Shown here one piece after another: positions 36,397 to 45,907 of a DNA stretch of 64,000 nucleotides. The stretch spans positions 1 to 64,000 of the forward strand of contig CALUJA010000006.1 in NCBI GenBank assembly GCA_944320845.1, read 5' to 3'. A model generated the notes under the pieces. It was given only the letters and a program-made list of their open reading frames with translations. It was not told where the DNA came from and did not search any database. Position numbers and translations under genes: made by a program. Position 1 is the first letter of the stretch. Each line of letters starts with the position of its first letter. The DNA is from an uncultured Phocaeicola sp. GTDB taxonomy: Bacteria; Bacteroidota; Bacteroidia; Bacteroidales; Bacteroidaceae.

Positions 36397-39300
36397 TTAT
36401 TTCCGGTGTGCTTCCACCCACTTGCGGGCATTGACAAAGGCTTCCATCCACGGTGTAATCTGGTCTTCGTGAATGCGGGAAGCAGGATAATATGCGTTTT
36501 CCCACGGGAAGCAGGCACGCTCCAGGTGGGGCATCATGGCCAGATGGCGTCCGTCCTGACTGGCAATGCCGGCCACGCTGTAATCAGAACCGTTGGGATT
36601 GCCCGGATACTCGTCGTAAGAATACTTCAGCACTACGTTATAATGGTCTTCCGGATAAGGCAGTGAGAATTTTCCTTCACCGTGAGCCACCCATATTCCC
36701 AGCTTGGAACCGCTCAACGAGCCGAACATCACGCTGCGATTCATCGGCACAGTCACGCCAAGGAAGGCAGACTCGAACTTGTGGGAATCATTATGCAGCA
36801 TTTTTCCCTTCTTCTCGTCTTCGGGAGTAACCAATCCCAGCTCCATCATCAACTGGCAACCGTTGCAAACGCCCAATGACAGCGTGTCTTCGCGTGCATA
36901 GAAATTGTCGAGCGCCGCCTTGGCCTTCGGATTAAACAGGAACGTTCCTGCCCATCCCTTGGCCGAACCCAGCACATCGGAATTGGAAAATCCGCCGCAG
37001 AACACAATCATACTGATGTCTTCCAAGGTCTCGCGTCCGCTTACCAAGTCCGTCATCGTCACATCCTTTACATCAAATCCGGCCAGATACAGCATATACG
37101 CCATTTCCCGTTCTCCGTTCGTTCCCTTTTCACGGATGATGGCGGCCTTGATGCCGCTTGGAGTACGGCGGTTTGGATTAAGCCCGAATTGCGACAGCTT
37201 GCCGGTAAACGATTTGTCAAAGACCATCTCCAGCGGCTGCTGCTTGTAATTTTCAAAACGCTTCTTGGCACAGCCGTTCATGCTCTGCTTACGGTCGAGC
37301 AAATAAGAGGTAGAATACCATACGTCGCGCAGATAATCAATTCCGAACTGGTAGGTAGCATCGTGAAGCGTAACCAAAATATGGCGTTCGTCGGTCGGCA
37401 CACCCAGTTTCACATAGCCGACACCGGCGTTTTCCAGAATCTTCTTCACCTCCGCCTTATGCTTGTCGGCCACCTGGATGACAATTCCCGGATTTTCTGC
37501 AAAGAGAATCCTGACAATATCATCGCACTTAAACTTGTTCAGGCTGATTTCCATACCGCCTTCCATATTGGCAAAACACATTTCCAGCAAGGTTGTAATC
37601 AGTCCTCCCGCCGAAATATCGTGACCGGCCAATATCAAGCCTTTCTTTACCAGCTCCTGAACGGCCAAGAATGCATCGCGGAAATATTCCGCATCCTTAA
37701 CCACAGGCACATCATCGCCTATCTTGTTCAGCGACTGGGCAAAGGCAGAACCGCCCAAAGCAAAGTCATCGAAGCTGAAGTCTATATGATAAAAAGTGGA
37801 CTTCTTATTGTTTACCATCACCGGAGATACGACCTTCTTTACATCAGACACCTCACCGCCGGCAGAAACAATGACCGTTCCCGGGCTTATGACCTTTTCT
37901 CCGTCCGGATACTTCTGGGTCATCGACAGAGAGTCCTTTCCGGTCGGCACGTTTATCTGAAGCTCGCAGCAGAAATCAGAGAGCGCCTTTACAGCTGTAT
38001 ACAGACGCGCATCTTCCCCCTCCTGTGAACGGCACGGCCACATCCAGTTGGCGGAAAGCGACAAGCTGTCCATACCGTCGGCCAACGGGGCCCAAACGAT
38101 ATTGGTCAAAGCCTCAGCCACGGCCAATACTGACCCGGCTGCCGGATTGGCCAGCGCAGCCTGGGGCGCATGGCCGAGAGCCGTCGCGATACCCTTTTCA
38201 CCCCGATAGTCGAGTGCTACCACGCCGCAGTCGCTCAATGGCAACTGAAGCTCTCCCTGGCATTGCTGGCGGGCGATTTTCCCGGTTACCGAGCGGTCTA
38301 CCTTATTCGTCAGCCAATCTTTACAGGCCACAGCTTCCAGTTGGAGCACGCGATTCACATATTCGTTCAGCTTGGCGGCATCATAAGTCACGTTCTCATA
38401 ATGGCGCTCTACTGTCTTGTCGACCATATAGGTCTTTGGAGACGAGCCGAACATTTGGTCAACCGCCAGGTCGAACGGACGAACGCCGTCTGCCTGCTCG
38501 AAGGCAAAACGGTGGTCTCCCGTCGTTTCACCCACAACATACATCGGGGCGCGCTCGCGCTCGGCTATCTTGCGGACATGGTCAATAGACTTTTCCTCAA
38601 TCAAAAGTCCCATTCGCTCTTGCGACTCGTTGGCAATGATTTCTTTTGCCGACAAGGTCTCATCTCCGATAGGCAGTTTGTCCATGTGAATCAATCCGCC
38701 GCAGTCTTCCACCAGTTCCGACAAACAGTTCACATGACCGGCCGAACCGTGGTCATGGATAGAAACAATCGGATTCTGGTCTTCCTCGCAAAGGGCACGG
38801 ACTACATTATAGGCACGCTTCTGCATTTCCGCATTCGCACGCTGAACGGCATTCAGCTCGATGCCTGAAGAATAACGGCCTGTATCGACAGACGACACGG
38901 AACCACCGCCCAAACCGATGCGATAGTTATCGCCTCCCAGCACGACGATATCGTCACCCGCCTCGGGAGTTCCTTTCAAACAGTCGCGCTGCGTGCCGTA
39001 TCCCACACCTCCGGCAAGCATTATCACTTTATCGTATGCATACTTCTCGCCGTTTTCCTGGTGTTCAAAAGTCAAGACCGAACCGCAAATCAGCGGTTGG
39101 CCAAACTTGTTTCCGAAATCGGAAGCTCCGTTTGAAGCCTTAATCAGTATCTGCTCGGGTGTCTGGTACAGCCATTTGCGGACGGGCAATATATCCTCCC
39201 ATTCGCGTCCCTCTTCCGTACGCGGATAAGATGTCATGTAAACGGCTGTTCCGGCTATGGGCCACGAACCTTTTCCCCCGCCCATACGGTCGCGGATTTC

Positions 39301-40101
39301 CCCTCCCGTCCCGGTTGAAGCACCGTTAAACGGCTCTACGGTCGTGGGGAAATTATGGGTTTCCGCCTTCAGCGAGATGACGGTCTTGATATCTTTGATG
39401 ATAAAATAGTCGGAAGTAGAATGGTCGGCGGGAGCAAACTGTTCCACTACCGGGCCTTCCGCAAATGCCACATTGTCCTTATAGGCAGATATGATTTTGT
39501 TCGGATTTTCCTGAGTAGTCTTCTTTATCATCTGGAACAGGGAAGATTCCATTTCCTGCCCGTCGATGATGAACGTGCCCCCGAATATTTTATGGCGGCA
39601 GTGTTCCGAATTGATTTGTGCAAAGCCAAACACTTCCGAATCAGTAAGCTTACGCCCCAAATCCTTCTCCACTTTCAGCAGATAATCCATTTCTTCGCGC
39701 GAAAGGGCCAGACCTTCCTGCTCGTTATACTCTTCCAGATTGTCGATATACACTATCGGCTGCGGCTTGATGTTTACGGTAAAAATCTGTTGGTCCAGTC
39801 CGTGATACATGCGTTGCAGCATCGGGTCATGGTCTGCATCCCCGTCTTTTACCGGGAAGTACTCTTCAATACGACGGATTCCCTTTAATCCCATGTTTTG
39901 GGTGATTTCCACAGCGTTCGTGCTCCACGGTGTAATCATCTCACGGCGCGGGCCGACAAACCATCCCTTCAGGTCATCTTCACTTTCCACCGTAGCGTTG
40001 CCATACAACCAGCATAGTTTATTAATATCATCCGAGTTCAAAATCTGACTGCATTCCGTTGCAATCACACTTTTAGCGGGAGTTCTGAAAAATAGAATCA
40101 T
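36397..40101 (-). CDS. purL: Phosphoribosylformylglycinamidine synthase (large, single-chain)
   Basis: A single-chain FGAM synthase of 1234 residues that converts FGAR, glutamine and ATP to FGAM in purine synthesis. It has the N-terminal PurS-like region, the two AIR-synthetase-like halves (for example HNHDHGSAGH-like SIHDHGSAGHVN and the later HDISAGGLITTLLEM), and a C-terminal glutamine amidotransferase domain with the nucleophile in SLGVCNGCQLM, the triad histidine in WVAHGEGKF, and NPNGS. I start at MILFFRTPAK; 37 upstream codons are open but lack homology and span the promoter. It stands alone in its transcription unit. Confidence 0.97.
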   Translation of the reverse strand: MILFFRTPAKSVIATECSQILNSDDINKLCWLYGNATVESEDDLKGWFVGPRREMITPWSTNAVEITQNMGLKGIRRIEEYFPVKDGDADHDPMLQRMYHGLDQQIFTVNIKPQPIVYIDNLEEYNEQEGLALSREEMDYLLKVEKDLGRKLTDSEVFGFAQINSEHCRHKIFGGTFIIDGQEMESSLFQMIKKTTQENPNKIISAYKDNVAFAEGPVVEQFAPADHSTSDYFIIKDIKTVISLKAETHNFPTTVEPFNGASTGTGGEIRDRMGGGKGSWPIAGTAVYMTSYPRTEEGREWEDILPVRKWLYQTPEQILIKASNGASDFGNKFGQPLICGSVLTFEHQENGEKYAYDKVIMLAGGVGYGTQRDCLKGTPEAGDDIVVLGGDNYRIGLGGGSVSSVDTGRYSSGIELNAVQRANAEMQKRAYNVVRALCEEDQNPIVSIHDHGSAGHVNCLSELVEDCGGLIHMDKLPIGDETLSAKEIIANESQERMGLLIEEKSIDHVRKIAERERAPMYVVGETTGDHRFAFEQADGVRPFDLAVDQMFGSSPKTYMVDKTVERHYENVTYDAAKLNEYVNRVLQLEAVACKDWLTNKVDRSVTGKIARQQCQGELQLPLSDCGVVALDYRGEKGIATALGHAPQAALANPAAGSVLAVAEALTNIVWAPLADGMDSLSLSANWMWPCRSQEGEDARLYTAVKALSDFCCELQINVPTGKDSLSMTQKYPDGEKVISPGTVIVSAGGEVSDVKKVVSPVMVNNKKSTFYHIDFSFDDFALGGSAFAQSLNKIGDDVPVVKDAEYFRDAFLAVQELVKKGLILAGHDISAGGLITTLLEMCFANMEGGMEISLNKFKCDDIVRILFAENPGIVIQVADKHKAEVKKILENAGVGYVKLGVPTDERHILVTLHDATYQFGIDYLRDVWYSTSYLLDRKQSMNGCAKKRFENYKQQPLEMVFDKSFTGKLSQFGLNPNRRTPSGIKAAIIREKGTNGEREMAYMLYLAGFDVKDVTMTDLVSGRETLEDISMIVFCGGFSNSDVLGSAKGWAGTFLFNPKAKAALDNFYAREDTLSLGVCNGCQLMMELGLVTPEDEKKGKMLHNDSHKFESAFLGVTVPMNRSVMFGSLSGSKLGIWVAHGEGKFSLPYPEDHYNVVLKYSYDEYPGNPNGSDYSVAGIASQDGRHLAMMPHLERACFPWENAYYPASRIHEDQITPWMEAFVNARKWVEAHRK

Positions 40102-40147
40102 AGCACTTGTATAGTTAAAGTTTTTCAATGCACATATAAAGTAAATG

Positions 40148-40155
40148 CAAAGGTA
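40148..40155 (-). promoter_or_regulatory. -7 element of purL
   Basis: A perfect TACCTTTG on the minus strand, 46 bases before the start codon. A TTTG lies 24 bp upstream, slightly longer than usual. It falls inside the longer open frame, which supports the shorter PurL start. Confidence 0.55.
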
Positions 40156-40519
40156 CAGAAAATCATCGGAATAAACGAACAAATTCCGAAGAATGAAATG
40201 TTTCAAATGCATCCGCCTGCCTTTCAGGTGTCGGCATCCACCGATTTCTCCCCATCAGCCCCTCTCTTGAAAGCGGCTTCGCGAAACGGCACAGGGCCTC
40301 GCGAGATATTCGGAAGCTTCAAAAAAATATTATGCCAAGAGACCGTCGCTTTTTCATCGCCATGATGTTTCTTTTCGGTCAAGCCGGAAACATTCTATCA
40401 CCTCCGGCCAGAAAATACGGGCACAAAGACAACCCCGAATTTCTTCCGGAAGCCGCTTATATTAAGAATAAGCAATTAAAAATGTAGGTACTTTCATAAA
40501 AAAGTGGCATCTTTGCAGC
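40156..40519. other. Intergenic region between purL and lysE
   Basis: About 360 bases between the divergent genes. It includes a near-consensus -7 element CATCTTTG (40508-40515) just four bases before the LysE start, which would make that mRNA almost leaderless. I see no gene, purine riboswitch or stable hairpin. Confidence 0.45.
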
Positions 40520-41179
40520 ATGAATTGGATAGAGCATGTAACCGTACTGGAATTATTGGTAAAAGGACTGATTGTAGGGGTCGTCGTCTCTGCACCCTTA
40601 GGCCCTGTCGGCGTTCTGTGCATACAGCGCACTCTGAACAAAGGACGCTGGTTCGGCTTTGTTACCGGACTGGGGGCGGCCTTGAGCGATATATGCTACG
40701 CTTTGCTGACGGGATACGGCATGAGCTTCATGGACGAACTGATTGTCCGACACCACATACTCTTGCAGGTGATAGGCAGCATCATGCTGCTTGCCTTCGG
40801 CATCTATACGTTCCGCAGCAATCCGGTGAAAGCCTTGAGGCCGTCATCGGGAAAAAGAGGCACTTACCTGCACAATTTTGTCACTGCATTTCTGGTTACA
40901 TTCTCCAATCCGCTGATTATTTTCCTTTTCATCGGACTCTTTGCCCGCTTCTCTTTCGTGATGCCGGGCAGTCCAATCGGTTTCCAGCTGGTAGGATATC
41001 TTGCCATCATCCTGGGAGCCGTCGCCTGGTGGTTCAGCATAACTTATTTTGTCAATAAGGTGCGCTCTCATTTCAATGTAAGAGGCATCTGGGTATTAAA
41101 CCGTATCATCGGTGTCGTGGTGATGATTGCCGCTTTGGTAGGATTCATCATGGCGGCGACCGGCAAATCATTCTCTTAA
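40520..41179 (+). CDS. LysE-family amino acid exporter
   Basis: A 219-residue inner-membrane exporter of the LysE/RhtB superfamily with about six hydrophobic segments. The N-terminal signature is LIVGVVVSAPLGPVGVLCIQRTLNKGRWFG, followed by DICYALLTGYG, and the second half contains FLVTFSNPLIIFLFIGLFAR. Family members export basic amino acids, threonine or homoserine; the substrate here cannot be told. It starts close behind a promoter-like element and is followed after 4 bp by the DUF4924 gene. Confidence 0.9.
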   Translation: MNWIEHVTVLELLVKGLIVGVVVSAPLGPVGVLCIQRTLNKGRWFGFVTGLGAALSDICYALLTGYGMSFMDELIVRHHILLQVIGSIMLLAFGIYTFRSNPVKALRPSSGKRGTYLHNFVTAFLVTFSNPLIIFLFIGLFARFSFVMPGSPIGFQLVGYLAIILGAVAWWFSITYFVNKVRSHFNVRGIWVLNRIIGVVVMIAALVGFIMAATGKSFS

Positions 41180-41183
41180 GACC

Positions 41184-41732
41184 ATGTATATATCCCAACA
41201 GTTAAAGAAGCAAAACATAGCGGAATACCTGCTCTACATGTGGCAGATTGAGGACATAATCCGCGCCAACGGGTTTGACATGCAGCGAATCCACGAGTCT
41301 ATCATCGACCCATACCCTATCAGCGACGAGCAGAAGAAGGAACTGGCGCAGTGGTATGAGAATCTTATCGGCATGATGCACGATGAAAATGTGATGGAGA
41401 AAGGACACCTCCAGATTAACAAGAACATCATCGTTTGGCTTACTGACCTGCATCTGCAGCTGCTGCACTCGCCAAAATTTCCGTATTACGCGGCAGCCTA
41501 CTATAAGGCACTGCCTTTCATCGTGGAACTGCGTGCCAAAGGCGCCGGCAAAGATGTGCCGGAGATAGAGACATGCTTTGATGCCCTGTACGGGGTGCTG
41601 ATGCTGAAACTGCAGAAAAAGGAGATAAGCGAAGATACCCAAAAGGCCATCAAGATTATCGGAGACCTTCTGGCCATACTGTCGGACTATTACATAAAAG
41701 ACAAAAGAGGAGAATTAGACTTTGGCGACTGA
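41184..41732 (+). CDS. DUF4924 family protein
   Basis: A soluble, highly helical 182-residue protein. I recognise the DUF4924 family from its start, MYISQQLKKQNIAEYLLYMWQ, and from GFDMQRI. No catalytic motif is visible. The family is confined to Bacteroidetes as far as I know, and its function is unknown. It starts 4 bp after the LysE gene and 41 bp before rmlD, which suggests co-transcription with both. A link to amino acid export or rhamnose synthesis is only positional. Confidence 0.8.
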   Translation: MYISQQLKKQNIAEYLLYMWQIEDIIRANGFDMQRIHESIIDPYPISDEQKKELAQWYENLIGMMHDENVMEKGHLQINKNIIVWLTDLHLQLLHSPKFPYYAAAYYKALPFIVELRAKGAGKDVPEIETCFDALYGVLMLKLQKKEISEDTQKAIKIIGDLLAILSDYYIKDKRGELDFGD

Positions 41733-41773
41733 AAACGGATTTTTCACCACCGCCTCCATTTATTTTTCTTAGT

Positions 41774-42637
41774 ATGAAAAAAATATTGATAACAGGCGCA
41801 AACGGCCAATTGGGGAACGAAATGCGGCTATTGGCCGGAAAAAGACAGGAATACAGCTATTGTTTCACCGACATTGCCGAACTGGACATCTGCGATGAAA
41901 AGGCTGTCATGACTTTTGTCGAGCAACATCAGATTGACATCATAGTCAACTGCGCCGCCTATACCGCCGTAGACAAGGCTGAAGACAATGCCGAACTGTG
42001 TGACAGACTGAACCGCCTGGCTCCGGGATACCTTGCAAAGGCCGTTCAGCGCCGCAACGGATATTTGGTGCAGGTTTCAACCGACTATGTGTTCGACGGA
42101 ACTGCCCATGTCCCCTATCGGGAAGACGACCCGACCTGTCCCAATTCCGTATACGGCTCGACCAAACTGGCTGGCGAACGGGAAGCCATGAAATATTGTC
42201 CGAACACGATGGTCGTCCGCACGGCATGGCTGTACTCCACGTTCGGAAACAACTTCGTGAAGACCATGCTCCGGCTGGGACGGGAACGCGAATCGCTTGG
42301 CGTAATATTCGACCAAATCGGCACGCCTACCTATGCGCGCGACCTGGCTCTCGCCATCTTCACGGCCATAGACAAAGGCATTGTGCCCGGCATCTACCAT
42401 TACAGCAACGAAGGGGTATGTTCCTGGTACGACTTTACCCAACTGATTCACCGCACGGCAGGCATCAACACCTGTACATTGAAGCCGCTTCATACCGAAG
42501 AATACCCGACAAAAGCCAGCCGCCCACACTATTCCGTACTTGACAAGACTAAAATAAAGACTGTATACAAGATAGAAATCCCTTACTGGATTGACAGCCT
42601 GAAGGAATGTATCAACAAACTGGAATCATGCCAATAA
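41774..42637 (+). CDS. rmlD: dTDP-4-dehydrorhamnose reductase
   Basis: Last enzyme of dTDP-L-rhamnose synthesis (287 residues, NADPH-dependent). It has the nucleotide loop ITGANGQLGNEM at the start, NCAAYTAVDKAE, the STDYVFDG motif, the SVYGSTKLAGE stretch with the YxxxK pair, and VVRTAWLYSTFGNNFV. The C terminus PTKASRPHYSVLDKTKI matches the family. It is in the same orientation as DUF4924 and release factor 3, which begins 12 bp later. Rhamnose here probably goes into surface polysaccharide. Confidence 0.95.
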   Translation: MKKILITGANGQLGNEMRLLAGKRQEYSYCFTDIAELDICDEKAVMTFVEQHQIDIIVNCAAYTAVDKAEDNAELCDRLNRLAPGYLAKAVQRRNGYLVQVSTDYVFDGTAHVPYREDDPTCPNSVYGSTKLAGEREAMKYCPNTMVVRTAWLYSTFGNNFVKTMLRLGRERESLGVIFDQIGTPTYARDLALAIFTAIDKGIVPGIYHYSNEGVCSWYDFTQLIHRTAGINTCTLKPLHTEEYPTKASRPHYSVLDKTKIKTVYKIEIPYWIDSLKECINKLESCQ

Positions 42638-42649
42638 ACCAAACAGATT

Positions 42650-44221
42650 ATGGCCAATCAAGAAATAGAAAGAAGACGAACATTTGCAATTATCGCCCAT
42701 CCGGATGCCGGTAAGACCTCGCTGACAGAAAAATTATTGCTCTTCGGAGGACAAATTCAGGTAGCGGGAGCGGTAAAGTCCAACAAGATCAGAAAAACGG
42801 CGACCTCTGACTGGATGGACATTGAGAAGCAGCGCGGCATCTCGGTGACCACATCCGTAATGGAGTTTGACTATCGCGACTACAAGGTAAATATCCTTGA
42901 TACGCCGGGACACCAGGACTTTGCGGAAGACACATACCGCACACTGACCGCCGTAGACAGTGTAATCATCGTGGTGGACGGTGCAAAAGGTGTGGAAACC
43001 CAGACCAGAAAACTGATGGAAGTATGCCGGATGCGCAATACACCGGTCATTATCTTCGTCAACAAAATGGACCGCGAGGCCAAAGACCCCTTCGACCTGC
43101 TTGATGAACTGGAAGAAGAGCTTGTCATCAATGTCCGTCCGCTGACATGGCCGATAGAAAGCGGACCGCGCTTCAAGGGCGTATATAATATATATGAGCA
43201 GAAACTGAATCTTTTCCAGCCTTCAAAGCAGGTTGTGACGGAGAAGGTGGAAGTCGACATCCATACAGAAGAACTGGACAACCATATCGGAACGCCTTTG
43301 GCTGAGAAGCTGCGCAGCGAATTGGAGCTCATAGAGGGAGTATATCCGGAGTTTAACGTGGACGACTACCTGAAAGGCGAACTGGCGCCCGTATTCTTCG
43401 GCTCTGCCCTCAATAACTTCGGCGTGCAGGAACTGCTCGACTGCTTCGTAGAGATAGCTCCCAGTCCGCGGCCGGTACAGGCGGAAGAACGGACGGTAAG
43501 GCCGGACGAACAAAAATTCACGGGATTCATCTTCAAGATTACCGCCAACATCGACCCGAACCACCGGTCTTGCGTCGCTTTCTGCAAGGTATGTTCCGGT
43601 AAGTTCACGCGAAACACGCCTTATCTGCATGTCCGCCATAACAAGACCATGCGATTCTCCTCGCCCACCCAGTTCATGGCGCAGCGCAAAACGACCGTAG
43701 ACGAAGCATGGGCCGGCGATATTATCGGATTGCCGGACAATGGCACCTTTAAAATCGGCGATACGCTGACCGAAGGGGAGATTCTGCACTTTAAGGGGCT
43801 TCCAAGCTTCTCGCCCGAAATGTTCAAATACATCGAGAATGCAGACCCAATGAAGACCAAGCAACTGAACAAAGGAATTGACCAGCTGATGGACGAAGGC
43901 GTGGCACAGCTGTTCGTCAACCAGTTCAACGGGCGAAAGGTCATCGGAACCGTGGGACAGCTGCAGTTTGAAGTTATCCAATACCGTCTGGAAAACGAAT
44001 ATAATGCCAAATGCCGCTGGGAGCCGGTCAGCCTGTATAAGGCATGCTGGATAGAGAGCGACGATGCAGCGGAACTGGAAGCCTTCAAGAAGCGCAAATA
44101 CCAGTATATGGCCAAAGACCGTGAAGGGCGGGATGTCTTTCTGGCCGACAGCGGCTATGTGCTTCAGATGGCACAAAATGATTTCAAGCACATCAAGTTC
44201 CACTTTACATCCGAGTTTTAA
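42650..44221 (+). CDS. prfC: Peptide chain release factor 3
   Basis: A translational GTPase of 523 residues that recycles RF1/RF2 from the ribosome. G1 [16 protein letters not shown]2 region [15 protein letters not shown]3 [12 protein letters not shown] and G4 NKMDREAKD are present, followed by the RF3-specific domains. The length matches bacterial RF3 proteins (about 525-530). It follows rmlD by 12 bp, an unusual pairing that suggests co-transcription, and ends in a strong terminator. Confidence 0.97.
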   Translation: MANQEIERRRTFAIIAHPDAGKTSLTEKLLLFGGQIQVAGAVKSNKIRKTATSDWMDIEKQRGISVTTSVMEFDYRDYKVNILDTPGHQDFAEDTYRTLTAVDSVIIVVDGAKGVETQTRKLMEVCRMRNTPVIIFVNKMDREAKDPFDLLDELEEELVINVRPLTWPIESGPRFKGVYNIYEQKLNLFQPSKQVVTEKVEVDIHTEELDNHIGTPLAEKLRSELELIEGVYPEFNVDDYLKGELAPVFFGSALNNFGVQELLDCFVEIAPSPRPVQAEERTVRPDEQKFTGFIFKITANIDPNHRSCVAFCKVCSGKFTRNTPYLHVRHNKTMRFSSPTQFMAQRKTTVDEAWAGDIIGLPDNGTFKIGDTLTEGEILHFKGLPSFSPEMFKYIENADPMKTKQLNKGIDQLMDEGVAQLFVNQFNGRKVIGTVGQLQFEVIQYRLENEYNAKCRWEPVSLYKACWIESDDAAELEAFKKRKYQYMAKDREGRDVFLADSGYVLQMAQNDFKHIKFHFTSEF

Positions 44222-44236
44222 GGACGAACGCAACGC

Positions 44237-44293
44237 AAAGCGGCGGGGATGCTTCTTTCTTTGTACGGCAAGAGGTATCCCCGCCGCTTTTTA
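44237..44293 (+). terminator. Terminator after prfC
   Basis: AAAGCGGCGGGGAT (44237-44250) pairs with ATCCCCGCCGCTTT (44277-44290) and continues into a T run. Confidence 0.87.
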
Positions 44294-44351
44294 CCCTTTC
44301 CAAATGCGATAAAAACCTGACAGAAAAAACATTTTATACGGATAATATTCG

Positions 44352-44359
44352 TATCTTTA
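44352..44359 (+). promoter_or_regulatory. -7-like element of the AmmeMemoRadiSam pair
   Basis: TATCTTTA differs from TAnnTTTG only at the last base and lies 21 bases before the start codon. Confidence 0.35.
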
Positions 44360-44380
44360 CCCTATCCAAAACAGCAATCA

Positions 44381-45907
44381 ATGAATGCGAAACTCCTTTT
44401 AATCCTATCTGTCATGGTCAACCATCTATTCAACGCCTTTTCGCAAAGCACGGACGGAATACGCGTCCCTGCTGTAGCCGGAAGATTCTACCCGGCAAAT
44501 CCCCAGACTCTACAGGCCGATGTAGACAGTCTGCTGAAGGAAAATGGAAATGAAGGAGACAAAAACCTGCAAGCACTCATCGTTCCCCACGCCGGATACG
44601 TGTTCTCCGGGTCTGTCGCCGCCCAAGGTTTCGGACGGATAAGGCCGGATGCCGTCTACAAACGCATATTTCTGTTGGGGCCGAGTCACCAGGCCGCGTT
44701 TGACGGGGCTTCGGTCAACAATGCCTTCCGCCATTACGCGACTCCACTCGGCAATGTGGAAGTCGACACAGCAACCTGCGAGGCTTTGATGCAGGCAGAC
44801 GATGTGTTCTGCTACCTTCCCGAAGCGCACCGGAAAGAGCATTGCCTCGAAGTTCAACTACCCTTCCTGCAACGCCGGCTAAGGCAAATGCCTCCCATTG
44901 TCCCGATAATCGTCAGTACACACAGACCGGAAAGGCTGAAAAAAGCAGCCGACGCCCTGAAGCCCTATTTCAACGAAGAGAATCTCTTTGTCATCAGCAG
45001 CGACTTCTCCCATTATCCCGGCTACGAGGACGCACGATATGCCGACAAGGTTACGGCAGACGCCATCTTGTCCGGCTCTCTAACCGAATTTCTGCAGGCT
45101 CTGGAAAACAATTCCGACAAGCAGATTCCGGGTTTGGTTACCAGTGCGTGCGGACAGTGTCCTATAGCCGTATTGCTGCTGATGATGAAAGACTGTCCCG
45201 ACCTGTGCATCCGCCACCTTGCCTACTGCAACTCGGGTGACTCGCCCTACGGAGAAAAAGACCGTGTGGTGGGCTATCACGCCTTTTCCATTGTCCGCCG
45301 GACGGAAAAAGAGGGAAGCTCACCCTACATGCCGGCAAAAGCATTCTCCTTGTCGGCGGAAGAAAAACGGATGCTGCTGCACATCGCCCGCAAAAGCATT
45401 GAAAACAGACTGTACGGCAAATCGGAGCAGCTTTGTGACACGGCAAGGCTGACGCCCATACTGAAGCAGAACTGCGGAGCCTTCGTCACGCTCCGTCTTA
45501 ACGGGAAGCTGCGCGGATGTATCGGAAATCTGACGGGATACAGGCCGCTTCATCAGACCGTTTCCAATATGGCAGAAGCCGCCGCCTTCGAAGACCCGCG
45601 CTTTTATCCGCTCACCAAAGACGAATTTCCCGACATCCATATCGACATTTCCGTATTGTCTCCCCTGAAGCGAATCAGTTCGGCCGACGAGTTTCAATTA
45701 GGGAAACATGGCATTCTGATGATAAAAGGAGCGCATCGGGGCACTTTTCTTCCCCAGGTGGCCGAAGAAACCGGCTGGTCGAAAGAGGAATTTCTCCGCC
45801 ATTGCGCGCACGACAAGGCGGGACTGCCGTGGGACGGATGGCGGGATGCAGAACTGTATGTCTATGAAGCCGAGGTATTCGATGAAAAGAGTATAGCCAA
45901 TGAATAA
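44381..45907 (+). CDS. Memo-AMMECR1 fusion (AmmeMemoRadiSam proteins B and A)
   Basis: A 508-residue fusion. The first 21 residues look like a signal peptide or membrane anchor (MNAKLLLILSVMVNHLFNAFSQ). The Memo-like dioxygenase-fold domain spans about 25-300: RVPAVAGRFYPANP, IVPHAGYVFSGSVAA, GPSHQAAF, HCLEVQLPFLQ, SSDFSHYPGYEDARYAD and TSACGQCPIAVL, including the metal-binding histidines. A linker then leads to an AMMECR1 domain (about 325-505) with LRGCIGNLTGYRPL, EFPDIHIDISVLSPLKRI and LPQVAEETGWSKEEFLRHC. The AMMECR1 domain lies C-terminal here. It overlaps the radical SAM gene by 8 bases. The function of this three-part system is unknown. Confidence 0.9.
   Translation: MNAKLLLILSVMVNHLFNAFSQSTDGIRVPAVAGRFYPANPQTLQADVDSLLKENGNEGDKNLQALIVPHAGYVFSGSVAAQGFGRIRPDAVYKRIFLLGPSHQAAFDGASVNNAFRHYATPLGNVEVDTATCEALMQADDVFCYLPEAHRKEHCLEVQLPFLQRRLRQMPPIVPIIVSTHRPERLKKAADALKPYFNEENLFVISSDFSHYPGYEDARYADKVTADAILSGSLTEFLQALENNSDKQIPGLVTSACGQCPIAVLLLMMKDCPDLCIRHLAYCNSGDSPYGEKDRVVGYHAFSIVRRTEKEGSSPYMPAKAFSLSAEEKRMLLHIARKSIENRLYGKSEQLCDTARLTPILKQNCGAFVTLRLNGKLRGCIGNLTGYRPLHQTVSNMAEAAAFEDPRFYPLTKDEFPDIHIDISVLSPLKRISSADEFQLGKHGILMIKGAHRGTFLPQVAEETGWSKEEFLRHCAHDKAGLPWDGWRDAELYVYEAEVFDEKSIANE

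Noticed and set aside
40102-40212. Longer start for purL
   Set aside because: The -7 element TACCTTTG lies inside it, and the peptide is hydrophobic noise unlike PurL.
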